A DNA stretch of 64,000 bases, taken from positions 124,001 through 188,000 of the forward strand of contig JACCHT010000002.1 of the NCBI GenBank assembly GCA_013416635.1, in the 5' to 3' direction. Positions 47,220 through 55,842 of the stretch are shown here, in pieces. This DNA comes from Candidatus Thiodubiliella endoseptemdiera (GTDB lineage Bacteria > Pseudomonadota > Gammaproteobacteria > PS1 > Pseudothioglobaceae). A program made the translations under genes and the position numbers. The notes beneath the pieces are model-generated. The model was not told the origin of the DNA. It made no database searches and saw only the letters and a list, made by a program, of their open reading frames with translations. Position 1 is the stretch's first letter. Every line of letters begins with the position of its first letter.

Positions 47220-47536
47220 TCGGTGCCAATGGTGAGGGTGTTTATGCTGTCTGTAATGCCTGTATCGGGGGTGAGGATTGCTGTCCAGACGAAGGGACCT
47301 AAACCTGTGTTTTGCCCAAATCCACTGAGACTGGCATTTTCAGCGGTGATGTCATCTGTTGTAAAGTCTAGGACTTTTTCTTTAAAATGGAATTCGACTA
47401 GGGTGGTGTCGCCTGTGGCGAGGGAGGTGTCGTGGATTTTAATGAGGGGGGCTTCGGGGGGTGTGGTATCGATGATGGGGCGTTGGATGTTGTGATAATA
47501 ATAGGTTTTATATTCTGTGGTAACGACTAAATCCAT
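47048..47536 (-). CDS. Adhesin A fragment: fifth blade and Ig-like domain
   Basis: 162-aa frame starting in a blade (DFDGKMDLVVTTEYKTYYYH) and continuing into an Ig-like domain (VEFHFKEKVLDFTTDDITAE, DWHDAAGNKPSQPSTSVNY). Frame lost near 47150. Confidence 0.7.
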   Translation of the reverse strand: MDLVVTTEYKTYYYHNIQRPIIDTTPPEAPLIKIHDTSLATGDTTLVEFHFKEKVLDFTTDDITAENASLSGFGQNTGLGPFVWTAILTPDTGITDSINTLTIGTDWHDAAGNKPSQPSTSVNYKVIDQTHLLSTLTPVLTPTTGSSTPHPQDKNTSPSATQ

Positions 47537-47549
47537 TTTGCCGTCAAAA

Positions 47550-48731
47550 TCAACATCTACAAAATTGGGGAGTGCCTTCTTTAAAGTTATTGAATGGGTT
47601 GTTTTCTGGTGTTTGCCATTTCCATATGTTGTTGATGTTTTTATAATAATGCCAGCCAGAACTGCTGCCGATTAGCAGGTCTAAATCACCGTCTGCATCG
47701 ACATCAGCGAAGGCGGGGGCACTGATAGTGCCGACATCCATGGTGAAGGGGTTGTTTTCGCCTGTTTGTTGGGTGAATACACCTTGGTGATTGGTGAAGT
47801 AATGTAGGCCTCCTTCGGTGTCGCCTATAATGGCATCTGGATCGCCATCTGCATCAATGTCAGCGAAGGTGGGGGTGGCAACTCCTGTGATGTTGATTTT
47901 GGATAGTGAGTGTGCGTTCTGGAAAGTATAACTGCCATTTTGATTTTCAAAGTATTTTAATACATTGGTATGATGGCTAAATACATATTTTTCCTCAATA
48001 TAATCATAATGTGCCTTTAGCTGAGCCACAAACATATCTAAATCGCCATCGCCATCAACATCAGCAAAAGAGGCTGAATTTAGTGAACCGCCACTCTTCT
48101 GATCAGTGCTAGCGGAATCCCATTGATGAAGAGGTGTGCCCACCCCTTCTTTAAACTGCAAGCCGTCGGCAGAACCTTGGAAAAAATAAAAAGCGAGGGC
48201 TGTCGAAGTGGAGGCATACCCATGTGTTGAAATAACATCCATATAACCATCAGCATTAATATCTGCATAAAATTGTTGTATTGCTTTGCCATAAGTTGTA
48301 GGTGTATCATTATTAAGTGTAAGTGACGCAGATAATTTAAACAAGCCCTGCCCTCCTAATCCTAACTGCACCTGATCTGGCATTGTCGCTATATCAAGCG
48401 TATTATCCAAAGTATCGGTAACACCTGTTAAAAAGACCTGCTCTTTATCAACAACAAAGTCAGACAAACCTAAAGTGTCTCCCGCTTTCACGGTATAAGT
48501 AAAGGTCAAAACAGTTTTATTCGTTGCACCGTCAAAAGCCGCTTTATCAACCTCAAAACGCTTACCGCTAATAATCAAATAAGCTTGCTCGTTGTCAACC
48601 TTGATATTACCCGTTAGCGTTAAGGTAATGGTAATAGTATCGCCTTGGGCAAACGCTTCTTGTCCGCTAGGAGGTTTATTACTCTCCCAGTTTTGTGGTT
48701 TGATGCGGCTGGTGTCGGTGAAGGATTTCAT
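47550..48731 (-). CDS. Adhesin A fragment: Ig-like domain and four blades
   Basis: 393-aa frame with NWESNKPPSGQEAFAQGDTI and four blades (FYADINADGYMDVISTHG, FADVDGDGDLDMFVAQ, FADIDADGDPDAIIGDTEG, FADVDADGDLDLLIGSSSG). The fifth blade is in the neighbouring fragment. Confidence 0.72.
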   Translation of the reverse strand: MKSFTDTSRIKPQNWESNKPPSGQEAFAQGDTITITLTLTGNIKVDNEQAYLIISGKRFEVDKAAFDGATNKTVLTFTYTVKAGDTLGLSDFVVDKEQVFLTGVTDTLDNTLDIATMPDQVQLGLGGQGLFKLSASLTLNNDTPTTYGKAIQQFYADINADGYMDVISTHGYASTSTALAFYFFQGSADGLQFKEGVGTPLHQWDSASTDQKSGGSLNSASFADVDGDGDLDMFVAQLKAHYDYIEEKYVFSHHTNVLKYFENQNGSYTFQNAHSLSKINITGVATPTFADIDADGDPDAIIGDTEGGLHYFTNHQGVFTQQTGENNPFTMDVGTISAPAFADVDADGDLDLLIGSSSGWHYYKNINNIWKWQTPENNPFNNFKEGTPQFCRC

Positions 48732-48792
48732 AATTGCCTTAGGTCAGACTGGTCGGCGGGTGTGTTGCCGTTTAGGTCGTGCCAGTTGGTAT

Positions 48793-50268
48793 TTACAGTA
48801 ATGCGGTTGTGTCTTTGTTGATGTCGTCAGTTGGGGTCAAGGTGGCAATATAAGAAAATGGCTGGGTGCTGTGGCGATTAGGATTGAGTTTTAACTGACT
48901 CAGTGTGGCGTTGTCAGCACTGAGATTACTCAGGCTAAAACCTTTCACAGCTTCACTAAAATTAAATATCACTTGGGTGCTTTCACCCTTGAGTAGTGTG
49001 GTGTTTTTAATCAGAAGGGTTACCCTAGGCGCTATGGTATCAATCACTTCTGAGTGCTGGCGTTGGTAGTATTGTAAGCCGTTTTGATCGCCTATGATTA
49101 AATCTAAGGTGCCGTTGCTGTCTATGTCGGCAAAGGTTGGTTTGGCGTTATTACTAACGGCAATATTGGCAATTGGGTTATTGCTACCAGTTTGCACAGT
49201 GAACACACCGTTGGTGTTTCGGTAATAATAGTGCAGTTTGCCATTTGAATCGCCTATTACAAGGTCTAAGTCGCCGTCTTGGTCGATGTCAACAAAAGTT
49301 GGGCTGGCGTTAGCGTGAGTAATGTTTTGGAAAGGGTTGTTGATGGCACTGACTTTGGTAAAGGTATTTTTGGTGTTTTGGTAATAGGTTAGTTTGCCTG
49401 TAGTGTTGCCGATGATGAGGTCTAGGTAGCCGTCTTGGTTGATGTCGGCGAAGGTTGGGGTGGCGTTTGCGCCGATGCTGATGTGGCTGAATGGGTTGAA
49501 GTTTGAGGCAACGAGGTTGAAACTTTGTTGGGTGTTTTTGTAGAAATAGAGTTTGCCATCGCCGGCACCAACAATAAGGTCTAGGTCGCCGTCTTGGTCA
49601 ATATCAGCAAAGGTTGGGGTGGCGTTGGTATGTTGAATGTTTTGGAAGGGGTTATTTAGGGTTATTTTGGTAAAACTGTTGGTGCCGCTGTTGTTTTTAT
49701 TTTGGTAATACGACAATGTGCCTGTGGCATTGCCGATAATGAGGTCTAGGTCGCCGTCTTGGTCAATATCAGCGAAGGTTGGGGTGGCGTTGTTAGTGGT
49801 GTTGATGCTGTCAAAAGGATGGGTGCTAGGTTGATAAAAAATGGCAGATGAGTAGAGGCTTGTTTCTGCTAAAGTGGATAGATCAAGTGTGTTTCCTGCT
49901 AGGTCGGTAACTCCGTTGAGGGTGATTTTATCGGCACTAATAACGGCTTGTTGCCGTGCCATGGTTTCATTGGCTTGGACTTGATGGGTAAAGACAAGTT
50001 GTTTGTTGCTAGTGGCACTGGATTTGAATGTGTCAAGGGTAAATACTTTGTCGTCCATCATGAGTTGAGAACCAGCAGTATTGCCAAATTTTAAAGGTTC
50101 GTCTGTGGTAAGACTGAGTTCAATGAGGTTACCTGATTTAAAGGCATTTTGTCCCGTTGGCGGGGTGTTAATATGCCAACTATTGGCAATGGGTAATGGC
50201 GGTGTTTCATCTATGGTGATTAATAGCACATTACTGTCTTCACTGACATTGCCTGATTGGTATTGCAT
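48793..50268 (-). CDS. Adhesin A fragment: diverged five-blade module
   Basis: 491-aa frame with an Ig-like domain (SWHINTPPTGQNAFKSGNLI) and five blades, each PTFADIDQDGDLDLIIGN-like, then an Ig-like domain (TQVIFNFSEAVKGFSLSNLS). Asn/Gln-rich compared with the B/C-type blades. Confidence 0.75.
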   Translation of the reverse strand: MQYQSGNVSEDSNVLLITIDETPPLPIANSWHINTPPTGQNAFKSGNLIELSLTTDEPLKFGNTAGSQLMMDDKVFTLDTFKSSATSNKQLVFTHQVQANETMARQQAVISADKITLNGVTDLAGNTLDLSTLAETSLYSSAIFYQPSTHPFDSINTTNNATPTFADIDQDGDLDLIIGNATGTLSYYQNKNNSGTNSFTKITLNNPFQNIQHTNATPTFADIDQDGDLDLIVGAGDGKLYFYKNTQQSFNLVASNFNPFSHISIGANATPTFADINQDGYLDLIIGNTTGKLTYYQNTKNTFTKVSAINNPFQNITHANASPTFVDIDQDGDLDLVIGDSNGKLHYYYRNTNGVFTVQTGSNNPIANIAVSNNAKPTFADIDSNGTLDLIIGDQNGLQYYQRQHSEVIDTIAPRVTLLIKNTTLLKGESTQVIFNFSEAVKGFSLSNLSADNATLSQLKLNPNRHSTQPFSYIATLTPTDDINKDTTALL

Positions 50269-50534
50269 AAATGCGATGATGCCGACTTCTGTGCCATCAC
50301 CGCCTAAGATTGCTTTATTAACCTCAATCAGGCACTTGCCATTGTCAATATCAGTTTGTGTAATAATATAAGGATTGCCCAGTGTTTTTGAGCTGGTTTT
50401 AAGCTGAATTTTGTCATCTTTTTTGGCATCTGGTTGTAAGGCAATTTCTATGTTAATGGTGGATTCTGTTGCATTAAGGTATTGGTCTTCACCTTGTTTG
50501 ACAGCTAAGATAGGCGAAGATTGATGCTCAGAGG

Positions 50535-50792
50535 TTACAGATACTTGGATAGGTGCTGCGGGCGTATTGCCGGCGATATCTGTCCAGCCTGTGGTAATGA
50601 AAAACTGATATGGATAGAATCTATGTCTTTTGTTGCTGTGTAGGTGGCGGTATAACGACTAAGATTGGTGCTATCAATGCTTAAATTAGTGAGGTTGCCA
50701 TTGGCTGTGGTGATGTCATTAAGGTTAAAACTGTCTGTTGCCAGTTCTTCACTAAAATCAAAGGTAACGGTTGCGGTTTCGCCATTTCTCAA
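50535..50792 (-). CDS. Adhesin A fragment: Ig-like domain
   Basis: 85-aa piece (GETATVTFDFSEELATDSFN, RYTATYTATKDIDS) linking the frames on either side; the last 20 residues are out of frame. Between 50269 and 50534 the domain continues in another phase (TINIEIALQPDAKKDDKIQL). Confidence 0.6.
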   Translation of the reverse strand: MRNGETATVTFDFSEELATDSFNLNDITTANGNLTNLSIDSTNLSRYTATYTATKDIDSIHISFSLPQAGQISPAIRPQHLSKYL

Positions 50793-53017
50793 AAATTGGT
50801 GTTGTCCATGCTAATGGCAATGGTGGGTCTTTCTAAATCTGTTGTTTGTACGGATTGTGCGCTAATGCTGAGATTCCCTGCACTGTCTTTTGCTGCACCA
50901 GTAGCAACGCTAACGGTTATGTCATTTGCTGAGCCTGTTTGAGTAACGATTAGGGTGTAGCGTGTGTCACTCACTTTGGTGAACAAGCCTTTCTTGCCGT
51001 TGCTTACGCTAATATCAGTTTCGTCAAAGTTTATAACTGCTTCACCAAAGCTAAAGGTATAGGTGATATTGGCATTAATGCCAGCGTCTCCTGTTATATT
51101 ATTGCTAATAATGAGTGTTGGTAGCATAGTGTCAACCATATGCTCAGCATTATCGGCTACAGCAGCGTGTGTTATTACTGCTGTGTTGCCTGCAGTATCT
51201 GTAAGCGTACCACCATTTAAATTGAGCGCATTTGCAACAATTGCTAATCCATTAGCATCAGTATCACCAGTTGCAACGGTATATGTAAATATCAATTTAT
51301 CTGAACCTGAACCCGATGCATAAGTTGCATATTTGCCAGATAATAGTGCAATTCTTGGGCTGTCAGTTACGGTTGTATTCTCACTCATGGTAACCGTTAT
51401 TTCAACAGTATCACCTGCTTTGTAAGTCTTATCAGCACCTGGGTTACTAGTAAATACTACGCTACTAACTGTTGGGGCAGTGAAGTCGTAAGTTACTGCT
51501 TTGCTGGTTTTAGTAACCTCTGTGCTGCCGTCTTTTAAGTCAATTTTAGCGATATAAGTTTTGCCATCTGCTAAATTTGGCATATTGGCAGCTGTAATAG
51601 ACCAAGATTTAGCAACACCGCTTACTGTTGCAGGCTGGGTAATATTTGATTTAGCAATGGTAAAGGCAGCAGTTGATGAAGTTACACCATTTGTTACCTC
51701 GTAAAATCTAATTTCTTCAATCGTTGGGGTTGTGGTTGTGCTGATAACAACACCTGAGAGTAAGTCTGTTCCTTTCTCTGTGTTATTAATGTAGTTATCA
51801 TCGGCACCTATCCAAGCGATTGTGATAGAAAGTGCTTTGGTTTCAAATGCCCATTGGTTAGTGTCCTTAGTAATACCTAATGCACTATTGCCTGCCATGT
51901 CAGTTATCATCCCTAGGTTCATTTCTAGATAATAATTGCCTGCGGTAAGTTTGTTGTTAGTTAAACCTAAATTTGCGATATTGATGGTCAGTTTGTCGTT
52001 AGTAATACTAAATTTATTTGTATCACTAGCGATATTAATGGTTGCTACTGTTACATCGCTACTATTCTTGATGAGAATACTGCCCGTACCTGCTTTAATA
52101 TTTTCACTAAAGTCAAGCACTAAATCTGAGGTTTCCTCTAAGATAACGCTGGCTTGTGTTGTTAGAGTTGGCGCTTGTCCATCTACAGAAGAAGGTTGTT
52201 GATTGTAGTAGTATTTAAGGGTGCCATCATCCTTACCCACCACCAAATCTAGGTCGCCATCGCCGTCAATATCAGCTAGGACTGGTACGGAATTAAGCCC
52301 CACATCAATGCCATCAAAAGGATTGCTATCTCCAGTTTTTGCTTCATAAGTAGGGTTAGAAGTAGTGCCTGTGTTTTGATAGTATTTAAGGGTGCCATAA
52401 TACTCACCCACCACCAAATCTAGGTCGCCATCACCGTCAATATCGGCTAGGGTTGGTTTGGAAAAATCCCCCACATCAATGCCATTAAAAGGATTGTCAT
52501 CTCCAGTTTTTACTTCATAAGCAGGGTTAGAAGTAGTGCCTGTATTTTGATAGTATTTAAGGGTGCCATTAGCCTCACCCACTACCAGATCTAGATCACC
52601 ATCACCATCAATATCAGCTAGGGTTGGTGCGGAATAATTTCCCACATTAATGCCATTAAAAGGATTGTCATCTCCAGTTTTTACTTCATAAGCAGGGTTA
52701 GAAGTAGTACCTGTATTTTGATAGTATTTAAGGGTGCTATTCTCCTCACCCATCACCAAATCTAGGTCGCCATCGCCGTCAATATCAGCTAGGGTTGGTG
52801 CGGAATAATTTCCCACATCAATGCCATTAAAAGGATTGCTATCTCCAGTTTTTACTTCATAAGCAGGGTTAGAAGTAGTGCCTGTATTTTGATAGTATTT
52901 AAGAGCGCCATAATTCTCACCTACTACCAAATCTAGATCACCATCGCCATCAATATCGGCTAGGGTTGGCGTAGCAAAATCCCCCACATTAATGCCCTCA
53001 AAAGGATTATTACCCAA
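50789..53017 (-). CDS. Adhesin A fragment: five-blade module and Ig-like domains
   Basis: 742-aa frame with five B/C-type blades (VGDFATPTLADIDGDGDLDL and following), then Ig-like domains (LVLDFSENIKAGTGSILIKN, VTYDFTAPTVSSVVFTSN, SFGEAVINFDETDISVSNG). Part of it (about 51120-51740) is nearly identical in DNA to 57000-57610 in the Bap-like gene. Confidence 0.78.
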   Translation of the reverse strand: MGNNPFEGINVGDFATPTLADIDGDGDLDLVVGENYGALKYYQNTGTTSNPAYEVKTGDSNPFNGIDVGNYSAPTLADIDGDGDLDLVMGEENSTLKYYQNTGTTSNPAYEVKTGDDNPFNGINVGNYSAPTLADIDGDGDLDLVVGEANGTLKYYQNTGTTSNPAYEVKTGDDNPFNGIDVGDFSKPTLADIDGDGDLDLVVGEYYGTLKYYQNTGTTSNPTYEAKTGDSNPFDGIDVGLNSVPVLADIDGDGDLDLVVGKDDGTLKYYYNQQPSSVDGQAPTLTTQASVILEETSDLVLDFSENIKAGTGSILIKNSSDVTVATINIASDTNKFSITNDKLTINIANLGLTNNKLTAGNYYLEMNLGMITDMAGNSALGITKDTNQWAFETKALSITIAWIGADDNYINNTEKGTDLLSGVVISTTTTPTIEEIRFYEVTNGVTSSTAAFTIAKSNITQPATVSGVAKSWSITAANMPNLADGKTYIAKIDLKDGSTEVTKTSKAVTYDFTAPTVSSVVFTSNPGADKTYKAGDTVEITVTMSENTTVTDSPRIALLSGKYATYASGSGSDKLIFTYTVATGDTDANGLAIVANALNLNGGTLTDTAGNTAVITHAAVADNAEHMVDTMLPTLIISNNITGDAGINANITYTFSFGEAVINFDETDISVSNGKKGLFTKVSDTRYTLIVTQTGSANDITVSVATGAAKDSAGNLSISAQSVQTTDLERPTIAISMDNTNF

Positions 53018-54093
53018 ACCCGTTTTTTCAATATACTCAACTTAGACAACACTACTCTATCAGCGGTAAATACTGGTGCATTACCTGCGACATCTGTTAT
53101 ATTATTTAGCGTAATATCGCTTGTTGGATTGTCAATATCAAAGTCTGTAGCGGCAATGCTATCTCCAGCTTGAACGCTATATTTAAACACCAGTTTCTTA
53201 TCACCTGCAGTTGTAGAGGCGGTTTTATCCAAAACAAAGTCTTTGCCTGCAATGACCACTTTAGAGTCTGTGGTGTTATTAAGTTTCAAGGTCTCACTCA
53301 TTGTCAGTGTTAGGCTGATAATATCGCCTGCCTTAAAAGCAGATTGCCCTGCTGGAATATTGCTTAGAGTCCATGGATTGGTCGTGATTGGAGTTGGGTT
53401 AATGGTGTCATAAGTTACTGCTGTGCTAGTGATAGTTGTTGAATTGGTGCCATCACTAAGCGTTACTGCAGCCGTGTAGGTTTTTCCATCGGCTAATTCA
53501 GATGGCATAGCAGAATGTGCGAGTGTCCAGGTGCCGTCAGCTGCAACAGCTGGTAATCCTGAAGTTATTGCTGTGCCTACTGTATTACTACCTTCAAAAA
53601 ACTCAATCTTAGTAATAGATAAGGTACCTGCTCCCGCTACTGTGCCTGAGAGTGCGGTTGCGTCTTTTTCACTATCATTAATGTAGTTATCATCGGCACC
53701 TATCCAAGCGATTGTGGTAAAAAGTGCTTTGGTTTCAAATGCCCAAGTGGTGTCAGCACCTAAATTAGTGATACCTGCAAAGACATTGCCTGCCATATCG
53801 GTGATTACGCCAGATGCCATTTTGATGTAATAAGTGCCTTCAGTTAAATCAGCAGTAGGATTAATAGTAAGTTTATCGTTAGCAATGCTAATTTTACTAT
53901 TGTCAATAGCAATGGTTTCTACAATGGTATTGTCGCTGGCTTTATGAATGACAATATTGCCTGTGCCGGCTTTGATGTTTTCACTAAAGTCAATTACTAG
54001 GTTAGAGTCTTCACCCAAGATAACGCTCATTGCTTGTGCGGTGAGAGTAGCAGTAGTAGTATCCACAGTAATCGCCAAAGCATCAGAAACCAA
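52960..54093 (-). CDS. Adhesin A fragment: Ig-like domains before the first blades
   Basis: 377-aa frame with TTTATLTAQAMSVILGEDSN, WIGADDNYINDSEKDATALS and WTLSNIPAGQSAFKAGDII domains. It loses frame near 53040, where one T is missing compared with paralogue C. Confidence 0.75.
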   Translation of the reverse strand: MVSDALAITVDTTTATLTAQAMSVILGEDSNLVIDFSENIKAGTGNIVIHKASDNTIVETIAIDNSKISIANDKLTINPTADLTEGTYYIKMASGVITDMAGNVFAGITNLGADTTWAFETKALFTTIAWIGADDNYINDSEKDATALSGTVAGAGTLSITKIEFFEGSNTVGTAITSGLPAVAADGTWTLAHSAMPSELADGKTYTAAVTLSDGTNSTTITSTAVTYDTINPTPITTNPWTLSNIPAGQSAFKAGDIISLTLTMSETLKLNNTTDSKVVIAGKDFVLDKTASTTAGDKKLVFKYSVQAGDSIAATDFDIDNPTSDITLNNITDVAGNAPVFTADRVVLSKLSILKKRVWVIILLRALMWGILLRQP

Positions 54094-55604
54094 ACTTTCA
54101 TTACCCGCAGCATCTGTTGCTCTTGCGGTAATGCTGTGTGGGTTGTGCTTTGGGTTAAACTGATATCAATAGAGAATGTGCCATTAGCCTTTACTATTTC
54201 AGAGCCTATGGCTGTTGTGTTGGTACCATTGTATAATCTTATAGTAGCACCGACTTCTGCACTGCCTGTGATGGTGAGGTTTGAGGTTTTATTAGTTAGG
54301 TTGTCACTATTACTTGTGCCTGAATCGTCCTCTGTGGCTAAATCTAAACTTATGGGTTTGCTGGGTACAACGGTATCAACTTTATGACTATTACTAGCGT
54401 ATTCTGTGCCAATACCTCCTCCAATTGCCGCATCTTTTGCCACACCAACAAATAAGTCAGTTGTTGAGTTATCTGTCACGCTGACTACTAACGAATAAAC
54501 ACTGCCACTGCCACTGAAAGCACCTTTTGTTCCACCTGTCACTTCAATATCATTTTTATCAAAACCAGTAACATCATCTTTAAAAGTAAAAGTATAGGTA
54601 ATATCTGTGCCTACCTTTGCCTTGTTAATGATGCTTGTTTCTGCTAAATCATCGGTAATACTTAAACCAATCCCCAAACCTGGAGTTGACTCACTACCGT
54701 CAATATCAGTGGATATAATTCTCTTAAAAACACCTGCTTCTAATAGCCCATCATCGCCTGTTATATCAATCTTAACAAAACCATTTGCAAAATAAACCCT
54801 ATCGCCATTAGAGGCTGTGAAGGAGACTTCTTCTTGATAATCGGTACCGCCAATATTAACAGTTCTTTCAAAAGTGTAGGTGCTGTCAACTACTGTTTGT
54901 TTGGTGTATTCATTAAAAGTGCCAGTTAAATAAACAACATCATTGCCACCTGTTGAGGTGAGTCCTGTTGCATCAACTTTTGTGCCTTTGGCAACATAAA
55001 CTGTGTCATTGCCACTATTGCCAGATATCTTAAATACTGAGCCTTTGACACCAGGGGTAATGTGCTCACCGTTGTTATCAGAAATAAATACTTTAGTAGC
55101 ACCAACTTCACTGGCAATGCCTTTGTCAATGGCGGGTTGAGTGGTTAAAGGGTCGGTGGGTGTTATTGAACTGGAGTCAATATCAGTGGATTTAATTTTC
55201 TGAAAAACGCCTGCATTTGATAGCCCATCATTGCCTGTTATATCAATCTTAACAAAACCATTTGCAAAATAAACCCTGTCGCCATTAGAGGCTGTGAAGG
55301 AGACTTCTTCTTGGTAATCGGTACCGCCAATATTAACCGTTCTTTTGAAGGTGTAGGTGCTACCATCTAGTGTTTGTGCATAGTCGTTAAAAGTGCCGGT
55401 TAAATAAATTGAATCACTACCACCTGTTGAGGTAAGTCCTGTTGCATCGACTTTGGTGCCTTGCCCTACATAGACGGCATCGTCTCCACCATTGCCAGAT
55501 ACTTTTAATGCTTGTCCGTGAGATTCAAGTCCGGTGATATCGGAATACCAGTTGACGAAGAAGCCGTTGGTGTTGCTGATGAAGTATTTTGTTTGTCCTG
55601 GCAT
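54027..55604 (-). CDS. Adhesin A fragment: N-terminus with two repeats and Ig-like domains
   Basis: 525-aa frame from the true start at 55604. Two tandem ~110-residue repeats (each with SGNxGDDxVYV, KVDATGLTSTGG, EEVSFTASNGDRVYFANGF) followed by Ig-like domains. Frame is lost at about 54140, where GGGTTG replaces GGAGTTG. The upstream sequence differs from the B/C promoter region. Confidence 0.8.
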   Translation of the reverse strand: MPGQTKYFISNTNGFFVNWYSDITGLESHGQALKVSGNGGDDAVYVGQGTKVDATGLTSTGGSDSIYLTGTFNDYAQTLDGSTYTFKRTVNIGGTDYQEEVSFTASNGDRVYFANGFVKIDITGNDGLSNAGVFQKIKSTDIDSSSITPTDPLTTQPAIDKGIASEVGATKVFISDNNGEHITPGVKGSVFKISGNSGNDTVYVAKGTKVDATGLTSTGGNDVVYLTGTFNEYTKQTVVDSTYTFERTVNIGGTDYQEEVSFTASNGDRVYFANGFVKIDITGDDGLLEAGVFKRIISTDIDGSESTPGLGIGLSITDDLAETSIINKAKVGTDITYTFTFKDDVTGFDKNDIEVTGGTKGAFSGSGSVYSLVVSVTDNSTTDLFVGVAKDAAIGGGIGTEYASNSHKVDTVVPSKPISLDLATEDDSGTSNSDNLTNKTSNLTITGSAEVGATIRLYNGTNTTAIGSEIVKANGTFSIDISLTQSTTHTALPQEQQMLRVMKVWFLMLWRLLWILLLLLSPHKQ

Positions 55605-55703
55605 GGGGTTGTCCTGTTGGTTGTGATGTGATGTAATGTTTAATGATACCTAAAAAAATGGGGAGGCAACCAAAAAAAAGATGTAATAATTGCTAAAAAT
55701 TAA

Positions 55704-55728
55704 CTGACAAGGTTCGACCTTGTCAAGG
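55704..55728. repeat. TGACAAGG palindrome, copy 3
   Basis: CTGACAAGG-TTCGA-CCTTGTCAAGG between adhesin A and the Bap-like gene. Confidence 0.7.
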
Positions 55729-55794
55729 TAATTTTTCCACTCAATGGCTTTGCAGTGATTTTTTATAAAATTAGTGGATTTTAGAATGGGCAAA

Positions 55795-55826
55795 AAAATA
55801 CCGACTAAAAAGTCGGTATTTTTTAT
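55795..55826 (-). terminator. Terminator of the Bap-like adhesin gene
   Basis: Hairpin AATACCGACT-AAAA-AGTCGGTATT with A/T runs on both sides, downstream of the stop at 55843. Confidence 0.9.
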
Positions 55827-55842
55827 GACTTGCTAGATTATA

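Larger units (their letters stand above)
45554..55604 (-). pseudogene. Tandem secreted Ig/VCBS-repeat protein A, whole locus with frameshifts
   Basis: Reconstructed gene of ~3350 codons in about ten open pieces. The N-terminal 40 percent (to about 51.8 kb) matches paralogues B and C, with two N-terminal repeats, Ig-like domains and one five-blade VCBS module. The C-terminal part is different: three more five-blade modules with diverged, Asn/Thr-rich blades (PTFADIDQDGDLDLIIGN) and a C-terminal end LSHLVDTGTILI without obvious RTX nonapeptides. This looks like a chimera of a B/C-type gene and another VCBS protein. Secretion by a type I system is inferred from family resemblance. Confidence 0.72.
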
